NCBI GenBank assembly: GCA_030247885.1
Contig: JAPDRO010000030.1
Coordinates: 62,001 to 126,000, forward strand
Reading direction: 5' to 3'
Source of the DNA: Taxawa tesnikishii (nom. ined.)
Lineage: Eukaryota; Ascomycota; Dothideomycetes; Dothideales
DNA: 64,000 bases
This document shows, piece by piece, positions 22,813 to 34,636 of this stretch (within the stretch, counting starts at the first letter, position 1; every line of letters begins with the position of its first letter). Made by a program: the position numbers and the translations under genes. The notes beneath the pieces are model-generated. The model saw nothing but the letters and a program-made list of their open reading frames with translations. It was not told the origin of the DNA and searched no databases.

Positions 22813-24940
22813 GAAGTCTTCCCTACTATATATATAGACCTACTACGTATAACGCGTTTTATATAATAATAATTAACGCTTATTTTAAGATAACTTACTT
22901 AAAATAATAAATATAAATAAAGTAATTACTAAGTTACGTATCTCTAACTCTCCGAATATAGTTACTATAGTAGTAAAGTATAAACTTATTAGATTAACTC
23001 TCTAGAGAAAATAAAAGGGTATTACTACTAATAAAAGCTAAGCTATTAAAGATTTTAAGTTCCTAAACTAGTAATAAAAATAGTAGCTTTTACTATATAT
23101 TAAATAGCTATATAATCGATACCTTCTACTTATATTAGTAATCGTAGCTAAGATAGCTACTTAGCTTAGTAAAAGAGCTCCTAAGTATAACTAGTATTTA
23201 AGGTTTATTAAGAAGTATAAGGATAGGCTAGACTCTTAATATCTTAATAGTTTAGACTTAAAAAGGTATTAAGTTAACTTCGTAGCTTTCTTTAAGCGCT
23301 ATTTCTTTATTATTAGTAAGAAAATAAATAAGTATTAGATACTACTTAAGAATACTTATAATATAAATAAGAAGGACTTTCTTCTTAAAAGGATTACTAA
23401 GGCTAAACGAATTTTTCTAAGAGACTTATAAGTATCTTAAAAGCTTCTTAAAGCTAACTAAGATAAATTAAGAGAGTAAATTATAGTTATAACTACGATA
23501 TATATAAATAGAATAGCTTTACCTTCTCTCTTAATTTATAATAGTACTTTTAGCTTTATTTAAGACTTATAAGTCTAAGACTTTAATTCTAATAAATACT
23601 AAGCTTAGTTTACTTCTTTACTAAGTAGCTAGACTTTTAATAAAACTAGTTTTAAGTAGCTAGAAGACTTATTTAATAAGAAAACCTAAGATAAAGTAAG
23701 GAGAAATTAAAGGCTATTATTTATTAATAGTTATAAATCTTATATAACTTTAAAGTTCCTTAAATAGACTTAGTAGTATAAGATCCTTATTACTATATAT
23801 CCTCCTTACTTTATATATAGACTATAGCCTCTAGATATTAGTTACTTCGCTCTTTTAGCTACTTATTATAGCTAGCTACTTAAATAGTAAACTAGGCTCT
23901 TAAAAGGCTAAATAAAAATAACTAAGAGAAATTTCTTTAAGTACTTTTATTTAGTATAATATAAGGCCTTTATAAATAAGAATATTACTTCTAACTAAAG
24001 TAAGACTAGCCTATTCCCTTTAACTTTACTTTAGTACTTAATAAGCTTAAGCTAAAGAACTAAAGAAAACTAATACTAAGAGAATTAAGTAAAGGAATAT
24101 TAAGTAATCCTTTTACTTACTAAGACTCTCCTTTTAGTATAAGGAAGCTAAGAGTAATTATTAATAAGATAGTAAATAGGAAGACTAAGAAAGTTATTAA
24201 GAGGCTTAGTAATAATCTTTAAAAGAGTAGGGTAAAGGCTACGCTTAAGAGGCTTAGTAAGTAGTAAGTAATAAAGGCTCTAAGATATAAGAAAAAAAGA
24301 GGAAGTATAGTAAGAAGTTAATTAAGTAGTTTAGAACTAATAAGGACTTTAAAGTAATTCTTTTTAGCCCTAGTAAGGTAAGGGCTACTCTTAAGCTTTA
24401 AGACTAAAAGGAATAAGAAAAGAAGTAAAAGAAAGAAAATAGAAAGTAGAGAGCTTAAGAGAAAACTATTAAGAAAGTTAAGAAAGAGTAGGAGGCTTAA
24501 AAGAAGTATAATAGTAAAGTTATAACTTAAGTTACTTATAAGGCTTCTAAGGCTTTAAAGAAGGCTTAAAGGAAAGTAAAGAAAGTAGCTAGAAAGACTT
24601 AGAAATAAGCTAAGTTAAAGCTAAAGGCTTAAAATAAGAAGTTAAAAGGAAGACTAAGGAAGTAATAAGTACTTATAAAGCCTATAGTTATAGAGGAACC
24701 TCTAAGTACTTTAGAAGTACTAAAATAGCTTAAGTTAAAGTTAGGGAAAACTATTTATATACTAGTATACTTATTAGAATAAAACTTATTAGAATAATTA
24801 AATATTAATTTAAAAATACGTAGCTTAAATCTTATTTTATACTAATCTATATAGCTAGTAGAATTAATTAATAAATTGAAGAATTAGTAAGCTTTATTTA
24901 TTATACGTAATAAGTCTATATATATAGTAGGAAAGACTTT
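22813..24940 (+). mobile_element. Family F4 pogo-like transposon fossil (2128 bp)
   Basis: Terminal repeats begin GAAGTCTTCCCTACTATA and are inverted at the right end (mutated to ...GGAAAGACTTT), with TA duplicated at 22811-22812 and 24941-24942. CCTACTA occurs twice, 17 bp apart, inside the end. The plus-strand translation near 23720-23850 keeps the DDE_1 core (RLLF..SYKSYIT for the DGHxSH block, then PPYF.YRL.PLDISYFALLATYYS), and the last 500 bp code for a Lys-rich, coiled-coil-like tail. It is inserted in the old F1 copy and is itself RIP-mutated with many stops. Confidence 0.8.
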
Positions 24941-25231
24941 TATAATATTTATAGTACTTTTACGCGCGTACTTTCTTCGTAAGTTATTTAGTATTTTCCT
25001 TACTACTACTATTCTTTTAAGTTATTAAATCTTATATATTACTTACTATTAAGCTCTCTTCTATTTAAATATACTTTCTTTTATAATTATACTATTTTAT
25101 TAATACTTTAATCGACTTCTAAAGACTTATAATTTCCCTTATTTATAACTCTAATTTATAACTTATAATAACTATACCTTTAGTAAGTAAATTTATAGCT
25201 TATAAAAAGGTAAAATAAGTAAATCCTTATA

Positions 25232-27076
25232 ACGTGTTTTATTACTAAGCGGTCTACTATTACTAAGCAGTTCGCCCTTACTAACATCGCGACTATTATA
25301 GACTATTATAATAATACCTTTATAACGTAACGCGTAATTAACTTATAACGAAGGTATACTATACCTTACTATTAAGGCTACCTAAGTAACTCCTCCTAAT
25401 AGCTAAAGATACGTATCTAAGGTATTCGACGTCCCTCGAATAACTCTAAAACGACGACATAATAGAAAGCTTATAACGCGACTATAAGCCTAACTTAAAG
25501 AAACTATAAAAGATAAAGAAAGAGGCGATAGTAGTACGTATACTCGAGTTAGACTCGCGAGGAATAGGCGCTATAAAGACTATAGTAAAAGAAATAACTA
25601 ATAATTTACTAGCTACGCGTAGTAAAGGGCCTATTAGTAAGTACTAGGTAAATAGGTTTAAGACGCGTACTAAGGAAGTTAAGCTTTAATATAGTTATTT
25701 ATACGATTATTAGTAAGCCTTAAACGAAGACGTACGCATTATAACGCTCTAGTTTAAGTTAGTTAAAAAGATAAAGAAGAAGTATAATATCTTAGATAAA
25801 GATATATATAACTTTAATAAGTCTAGGTTTATAATAAGTATAATTAACGCTTAAATAGTCTTTATAGGCTTTAAGAAACGAAGTAATCTTAAAAGGTATA
25901 GCTAAGTAACTAGGAGTAAGTTACAATTATCTAAGGTATTTACGTTACTAGGTAGACTATCTTACCCTTCGTTATCTTTAGTAGTAAGGTCCTTATATTA
26001 AGCTAGTACGTAGACTTACCTTGCGACTAAGTACTTAAGACTAGCGCTAATAGCTAGACGACGAATAAGCTTACTTTAAAGTAGTTAAAGTACTTTAACG
26101 CGTATATAAAGGCGTATTAAGTAAGTATATATTACCTACTAATTATAGACGGCTACGAGAGTTATAATAGTTACGACTTCTATAACTACTATAAAGAATA
26201 AAAGATTATTATTCTTTATATACCCTTATACTTATTATACTTATTATAGTCGCTTAATATAGGCTATTTTACCCCTTAAAGTAAGTATATAACGCGGAGA
26301 TTAATAGCTAGTTATAGTACTTTACTATATAAGTTAAGAAAGAAGCCTTCCTACTAGCCTTTTATATCGCTTTCGATAAGGCGATTATAAAGGATAATAT
26401 CTAAGTAAGCTTTAAAGGCGCTAGTTTAGTTCCTTATAACTTAAAGTAAGTACTATTAAAGCTTAACGTAGTACTTCGTACGCTAATACTTATACTATTA
26501 GAGGTTACCCTATAGGAGTCTAAAATACTAGCTAATCTAAAGGAAATAAAGGCGTAAATAACGCTAGTTTACGAGCGTATATAACTATATAGAGATTCGC
26601 CTATTTCGCCTCTTTTATAGGCTATAAATTTACTTACTAAAGGCATAGTAATTATAAGTTATAAATTAGAGTTATAGACAAGGGAAATTGCAAGTCTTTA
26701 GAAGTCGATTAAGGCGTTAATAGAGTAGCGTAATTATAAAAGAAAGTATATTCGAATAAAGGAGAGTCTTATAATAAGTAACGTATAGGATTTAATAGTT
26801 AATAAGGACAATAGTAGTAACGAGGGTACTACCTAGCTTATAAAGAGAGTACGTACGTAGAGGTACTATAAATATTATAGTAAGACTAGCTATAATACGC
26901 GTACTTATACTATAGAAATAGTAGATCTAGATAATAGCGATACTTCTAAATAGTACTATAAACTAGAGTATATTTTTATATAGTATTATAGTACGGAGGT
27001 AATAGTCTATAATAGTCGCGATATTAGTAAGGGCGAACTACTTAGTAATAGTAGACTACTTAGTAATAAAATACGT
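25232..27076 (+). mobile_element. Family F1 pogo-like fossil, complete length 1845 bp, inserted in another F1 copy
   Basis: It starts ACGTGTTTTATTACTAAG and ends with the inverted copy, flanked by TA (25230-25231, 27077-27078). ATTACTAAGC is repeated with an 18-bp period in the end. Near 26150-26260 the plus-strand frame keeps DGYESYNSYDFYNYYKE and downstream altered LQPLD sequence, the pogo/Fot1 DDE_1 signature. It is the least mutated F1 copy at its tips. In size it resembles the Fot1-type elements Molly and Pixie known from Parastagonospora nodorum, but I could not compare sequences. Confidence 0.85.
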
Positions 27077-27919
27077 TATAGTTATATTTACTTATAAACT
27101 AGTATTATTTACGCTTTTATTTCCTTTAAGTTAACTAGTATTTTAAACTCTTATAAAGTAGTTTCTAATAGTACGAATATTAGCGTATAAAGTACTACGT
27201 TAAGCTTTAATAATACTTACTTTAAGTTATAAGGAACTAATCTAGCGCCTCTAAAGTTTACTTAGATATTATCCCTTATAATTACTTTATTAAAAGTAAT
27301 ATAAAAGGCTAGTAAGAAGGCTTCTTTCTTAACTTATATAATAAAGTACTATAACTAGCTATTAATCTTTGCGTTATATACTTACTTTAAGGGAGTAAAA
27401 TAGCTTATATTAAGTAACTATAATAAATATAACGAGTATAAAAGTATATAAAGAATAATAATCTTTTATTCTTTATAGTAATTATAAAAGTCGTAACTAT
27501 TATAACTCTTATAGCCGTCTATAATTAATAGGTAATATATACTTACTTAACGTACCTTTATATACGTATTAAAGTACTTTAACTACTTTAAAGTAAGCTT
27601 ATTTATTATCTAGCTATTAGCGCTAGTCTTAAGTACTTAGTCGCAAAGTAAGTCTATATACTAGCTTAATATAAGGACCTTACTACTAAAGATAATAAAG
27701 AATAAAATAGCTTACTTAATAGCGTAAATACCTTAGATAATTATAACTTACTTCTAGTTACTTAACTATACCTTTTTAAGATTACTTTATTTCTTAAAGC
27801 TTATAAAGACTATTTAAGCGTTAATTATACTTATTATAAAGCCTATCTTATTAAAGTTATATATATCTTCGTTTAAGATATTATACTTTTTCTTTATCTT
27901 TTTAACTAGTTTAAACTAG

Positions 27920-30900
27920 TATTACGAGTAGTTACGTAACGCCTAGGACTTACTTACGAAGCGAACTCGTTTTACTTATAAGGGAGCTTAAGGCCTCTCC
28001 TTAGAGAAAGATAATAATTAGTCTCTACTATAATCTACTAAGTCCTAGCGTTTTATACGTTACTATAAATTACCCTTATAATTCTAATTATTCTACTTTA
28101 GTAGTAGCTTATAAAACCTAATAAACGGTATAATAATAGCCGACGTTAAGGTATAAGTAAGTTAAATAAAACCTAATAGTAAAACGTAAGGAAAACTAGT
28201 CTTTATATTATAAGTTACCTTAGTAAAACGCCTTATAAAAGTATATATAAAGTAGACTTATTTAAACTAAGAAGAAGAGTTAAGGTAATTAGAGATTAGT
28301 AATAATATCTAGTAGTACTACGCTACTAGTACTACGCTTATAGCTTCCCTATATAAAGATAGTAAGTTACGAGGCTTATAAAAGGAAAAAGAAAAGGAAT
28401 AACTAAGGATAATAAATAATACTATAAGTAAAGTAACCTCGCGAATAGATACTAATAGTAGCGCGTCGTCGGATTCTATATAAACTACCCCTAGCGCGCC
28501 GAGATTCTTTATTAAAGTAAAGGAGTTAACTCCCTTTTTAGGGAAGACCCTTAAAGAAGTACGTACCTTTATATACGCCCTAGATATTACTTACTTAATA
28601 AATCCTTATTATTTTACTATAAATAAGTCGATGATCTTATATAATATTATATACCTTACTAGCGAGGTAGTGAAAAAGTAGTACTAGTAATATAGCGTAA
28701 ATAAGCTAAGTACTTATAATTAGTTTAAGGCTTTCTACGTAGACTTTATTAAGGATCTAGTAAATTACGCCCTTACTATAGCCTATTAGTATAACGTAGT
28801 AAAATAGATAAAATACTAAATAGTAGCTAGTTTTACTTCTTATTTAACTACGCTAAAAGATTAGATATTTACTTATATAAAGGCGTAGTATATATAATAC
28901 TTACTTACTAAGTTATAGCCTAAACTTCGCCTATTAATTATAAAGTATAATACTCTTCTAGATATAAGATAAGAGCTAATTTCTTTAGTAACTTATATAG
29001 AGATAACTAACGACTAACTTAGTAGTAGTATATACTTACTTTATAAGTAACTCTCTATAAGAAGATTAAATTCCTAAGGCCTAGTAAAGAGGCCTTAGTA
29101 AGATAACCTATATATATATACCTTATCTATAGCTACGCCTTGCCTATATATCGAAAGTAACTAGAAAATATTCGTACCTTTAAGTAAAGTAAAGTACTAT
29201 AATTATTATAAGAAAGAATATTACTCTTAGGACTATAAAGTCCTAAGGAAAGAAAAGGCTAAAAGTAACCTTACTATACGTAAGGTTACTACTAATAAAC
29301 TAGCGCCGAGGTATATAGGAAAAGGGAAGAAGTTAGTAAAGAACTAACGTTAGACTTTCTTTACTTTCTAGTCTAAGTATAACTTATAGTCTCCTTACGA
29401 GGTAAAGTTATTATACTTTGTAGTTATATAAAGACTACCTTTTTACTAGACGACGCTACTAACTATAATATCGTCTTATAAGCTTTCGTATTATAATATA
29501 ATTTAGCCTTATAATAAAGTGCGAACCTTTTAAAACTAAAATCCTTCTAGAGTCTAAGAGTATTTTACTATAAAGTATATAAGTTACGTATTCGAATTAC
29601 TAACTCTATTAAAGCTAAAAAGGAAACAAATTTCCTATATTATATAATAGAAGTAAAGGAACTACTAGTAATCCTAGGAAGGCTATAGTAATATTAAGAA
29701 AGTATTATCGTCGATTTAAGTATAAATCGCTAGCGCTATAGTATTACTTATAGCGTCTACTAGATCTTAAATTCTAACTAGTTTATATAAGACTATAAGG
29801 AAAAGCCTTAAGTCTTTACTATTCTCTATATAACTATTATAAGTTTACGTAAATATTTACGTAAAAGTCTACGTAAAGAGCTACGTAAAGAGTCCTATAA
29901 GGAGGCCTTACTTTTAGAAGTTATAAATCTAGAGGCTATTTTTAACTATAAGGATATAGCGAACCTTTTACGACTTAAAGGAATAATATATATAATTAAC
30001 TTAGTAGAAAGTAAAGAGTTACCCTTTTAGCCCTTATATAACCTTTCCGAGAGGGAGTTAAAGATATTCTAAAATTACTTAGCTACTACTTAAGTAAATA
30101 GCTAAATCTAGTAATTCGAGTTTATAGTAAGTACGCTAATCTTATTTATTCCGAAGAAGGATAAGAGTATAAAGCTATATATTAACTATAAAGGTCTTAA
30201 TAAGATTACTATTAAGAATTACTATTTACTACTTCTAATTAGTTAGACTTTAAATCGACTTAATAGCGCGTAGTAGTTTTTTAAGTTAGACTTAAAAGAT
30301 ACTTACTATTATATACTAATTAGGCGAGGTAATAAGTAGAAGACTACGTTTCGTACGTACTATAAATACTTCGAGTATCTAGTTATACTATTTAGCTTAA
30401 CTAATACCCTAGTAACATTTTAAGCTTATATTAATAAAGTATTAGTAGGTTTAGTAAACGTCTCCTATATAGTATATTTAGATAATATACTTATTTATAG
30501 TACTATAAGGGAAGAGTATATAAAATACTTACGAGCTATATTAGAACGACTAAGGAAGTATATACTATTTATAAGTTAAAAGAAGTATAAATTCTTCGTA
30601 TATTAAGTAGAGTTCCTTAGTTTTATTATAAGTCGTAAAGGCGTCGTAATAAATAAGAGTAAAGTATATACTATTAAGAAATAATTAGCCTTAAAAACGA
30701 TTTATAATATATAATAGTTCCTAGGGTTTACTAACTTTTATTAACGGTTTATTAAGAACTACTCGAGGAAGGTAACTACGTTAACTAAGTTACTAAAGAG
30801 TAGTTATAAGAGTAGGAGATTAGGGCCTATTTAGTAGACTAACTCCGAGGAGGAGGCGTTTTATACGTTAAAAATAGCGTTTATAAAAGCCCTTATTTTA

Positions 30901-33900
30901 GTATACTATAACTTAATAGTACGCTTATAACTTAAAAGTAATACGTTAAAGTTTGCCCTAAGAGTAATACTTTCTTAGTTACTACTAGACCGTAATAGTA
31001 GTAAGAACTAGTACTTAATCGCATTTTAGTCTCGGAAAATAATTCCGATAAAGTAAAATTATAAAGTATATAATTAGGAATTACTAGTTATAATAGTAGC
31101 CTTTAAGTATTAGTACTACTACCTCGAAGGAGCTTTATACTCGATTTAAGTACTATTAAATTATAATAATCTAAAGGGTTTTATAAAGATAAAGTAACTT
31201 AATAGAAAGTAAGCTAAATAAGCTATTACTTTATTTACTTTTAATTTTATAATCGAGTATTAAGTAAGGAAGCTAAATCCTACTAATATACTATTAAGGC
31301 GCTCGGACTATAATATAAGGAAAGATACGACGAGTTATCTCCTCCTTATACTATAGTATAAGCTTATAATCCTAGAGGAGCGAAGCGATAATATAAGTAA
31401 ATTACTATTAGTTTAACGAGTTACTATAATAGTTATAAATACTCTAAAAAAGTATTATAAGAATAAAGTTAAACTCTTATTAAAAAAGGCCTTAACTAGT
31501 TACTCTTTACTTAAGAAGTAGTATAAGAGAGACGTCTCTAAAGTACTAATATAGTACTAAGTTTACTTAAAATTACTATAACTATAGTTAGTATAGTAAA
31601 AAACCTTTAAAATAATCCCTAGCTAAAAGTTAAGAATATAATCCTTATACTTCTTTTAGAAGACCCCTTAGCTTAAAAGTATAAGGACTTCGTAATTGCG
31701 AGCTACTAGTAAGTTACTAGTAGTATAGCTACGTAATACTAAAAGGAAACTTCTTATATAAAGAAAATTCTCTCTATATACTTAAAGATAACGTATTACG
31801 CGTATAGGTATTATATATATACTATAATAATACGCTAGTAAGCTACTTTACTAGAAAAAGACTATTACCTTACTAGAGAGGAAGTACTACTAATTATCTT
31901 TATAAGTAAATATAGCCGAGTATATACGTATATACGAGGTATATTAGAGGACGAAAGTAAAGCGTTACTAGTCTTATAGTAAGCTTACTTCCTTACTATA
32001 TCCTATAGGGCTATAGTAGGAACTATTTATAAACTTTATTATAAACTTATTACTAAGTAAAAGAGGTAAAAGCGTCTATAATACGATCCTTATTATTATT
32101 AATCGCTATATAAAGATAGTAAAGTATATTGCTATAAATAAGACTTATATAATATTAAATATACTCGATCTTATAATAAATTACGTAGTTAGCTAGTATA
32201 GTATACTATTTAATATTATATTAAATAGAAGTTCTATATTTATAAGTACGTTTTAGTTAGACTTTTACTACGTAGTATACGTAACTCGAAGACTTAGTAT
32301 AGCGTTTTACTTATAAATAAATAAGTAAATAGAGAGATAAAATTAGACGCTAAAGTAATACTTACGCTATTACTATAATAATAAGTAAGTAGACTAGGTA
32401 AAATAGCTACTATTAGTAGAGTTTACTTATAATAATAGTAAGTACTTTACTACTTATATAAGCCCCTTCTACGCCCTTTATAAATATAATCTAAAACTTT
32501 ATATAGAGGCTTAAAACGAGCCTAAGAAAGGAGGAGTACTAGTAGTTATAAAACGAGTTTAGTAACTAAAGAAAGAGCGCGTAGTACTAAAGGAGCGCTA
32601 GAGACGCGTATTTAAAGCGAATAGTAAAGCGTATAATAAACGATACTAGTTAAAAATATATAGAGTTAGAGATATAGTAATACTAGTAACTAGAAATCTC
32701 CGACTTAATAAGCTAAATAAGAAGCTTTTATATAAGTTTATAAGGCCCTTTAAGGTACTTACTACTATCGGATTATAGGCGTACTACCTAGTACTCTTAT
32801 TAGTATATAGAATCTATAATATCTTCTACGTATTCTTCCTCGAAGTATATTATAAGTAAGATAATAGCGAACTAGTAGAGGAGCTACTATTACTTAACCT
32901 TATAAAAGGTAAATAGAAGTATAAGGTAAAACTAATACTAGACTAGAAAATAAGAAAGGAAATTAAATTCTTCCTTATAAAATAGAAAGGCTAACTAAAG
33001 GAATATAACAAATAAGTACTAGAGAATAATATAGGAAACTTATAAGATAAAATAGTTACCTACGAGGTATAGAGAAGACGTAAGCGAAGAAGAAAAAAAG
33101 AAGCTAATAAATATTAGTTAGAAAAGGTAAACTAATAGCGAGTTATAGTTATAATAAAAGCGAAGCATAAATAAGAAAGGAAAGGCTTATAGACTCTTTA
33201 CTCCTAAAATTTATTATTATTTCTTATTATATAGTAGGAAGTACTATAAAGGCGACTCGAAGGCGCTATAATAGTATATCGACTTTATAGAGGCTATAAG
33301 GTACGAGTCCCTAATTTCTTATTTCTTAAACCTTTATCTTAAAACCCTCTACCTTAGAATCCTTCTTAACTATAAGGGTAAGAGTAGTAAGGGTAAAGCG
33401 CTAGAGAAATACTAGTAGTTAGTAAGTATAGCGAAAGCGAAATATAGTTATATATACTTTAAATATACCTAGAAACTTAGCTATATAAGCCTCTATATTC
33501 TTAAGAGTAAAGTAAATATAAGTTACTTCCTTATAGTAAGTTAAGTTTAAGAACTATAACCTAGTAATAATACGATAGTACTTTAGAGGAATATCGCCCG
33601 AGATCTTATTATAATTATACTACTAGGTATTAAGGGTAATAGTAGTAGTAACTTAAGCTTAAGTTAAAACTTCCTTTAACTTTATAATATTCTCCTCCTT
33701 AGTACTACTAATATAGCGGAGTTTTACTAGCTTCTCGTAGGCGACGTATACCTTATTAATAACTAGGAAGAGCTAAGAGTTAATTATAGCTATATAGGAC
33801 TTATAAGCCTAGATATAATAAGAGTACTTATACGTAGTTATAAGGTTATAATCTACGTTATATTTATTACTTATTCGAAGTATTAGTAAGTTATATACGC

Positions 33901-34477
33901 GTCGCGTATTAAGGATAATACCTTTAATAACTATATAAATTACATAGCGCTTATAAGTATTTTATTTAAGCTAAACGTCTAGATTAAAGAAGGTAGCGTA
34001 TAAGGTAACTACTAGTAATAAGGAAGTAATATTACTCTTACTTACTAGTATAGTTAGTTAAGCTAAAATTAGGCGCTTAAATAAGGTCTTAGGAAGTATA
34101 ATAACTAGTAGCGTATAAGTAGATTAATAGTAGTATATAAGTAAGTAAATAATATCGCGTAAGCGTATCGCTACTTCTATTAGCTAAGAATCTTATAGTA
34201 TTATTATTTAGGCAAAATACGTAACGCTAATATTAGCTCGTAGGGCTCCTATATAATATTAGCGCTAAGTTAAAGTAACGCTATAAGCTAGGATAACTCG
34301 CCTAGGGGAGGGTAGTTATTATAAGTAGTTACATAACGCCTAGGACTTACTTATAAAGTAAACTCGTCTTACTTATAAGGGAACTCGAGGCTTCCCCTTA
34401 AAGAAAGATAATAATTAGTCTCTACTATAATCTACTAAGTCTTAGCGTTTTATACGTTACTATAAACTACCCTTATA
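27920..34477 (+). mobile_element. Ty3/Gypsy chromovirus-type LTR retrotransposon fossil (6558 bp)
   Basis: Two 161-bp LTRs (27920-28080 and 34317-34477) with TA..TA tips, as expected from RIP-altered TG..CA, and a 5-bp target duplication ACTAG (27915-27919, 34478-34482). Recognisable parts in order on the plus strand: gag with a zinc-knuckle-like stretch (about 28300-29300), reverse transcriptase (about 30170-30700), RNase H (about 30830-31250), integrase (about 31700-32800) and a chromodomain-like segment (about 32900-33040), so it belongs to the chromoviruses. It is broken in all frames with dozens of RIP-type changes. It is older than the Y element and younger than the old F1 copy that it interrupts. 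Confidence 0.85.
33041..34316. other. Extra 1.2-kb stretch between chromodomain and 3' LTR of the Gypsy fossil
   Basis: The interior continues for about 1.27 kb after the chromodomain before the 3' LTR, and the second Gypsy copy has the same stretch (about 55553-56840). This is long for a simple 3' untranslated region. Antisense frames look somewhat more protein-like than sense frames, but I recognise no family. Confidence 0.4.
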
Positions 34478-34636
34478 ACTAGAGTATTATAATACGTACG
34501 TCTTCGTTTAAGGCTTACTAATAATTATATAAACGACTACGTTAAAGCTTAACTTCCTTAGTATATATCTTAAACCTATTTACTTAGTACTTACTAATTA
34601 GTCCTTTACTACGCGTAGTAAGTAGATTATTAGTTA

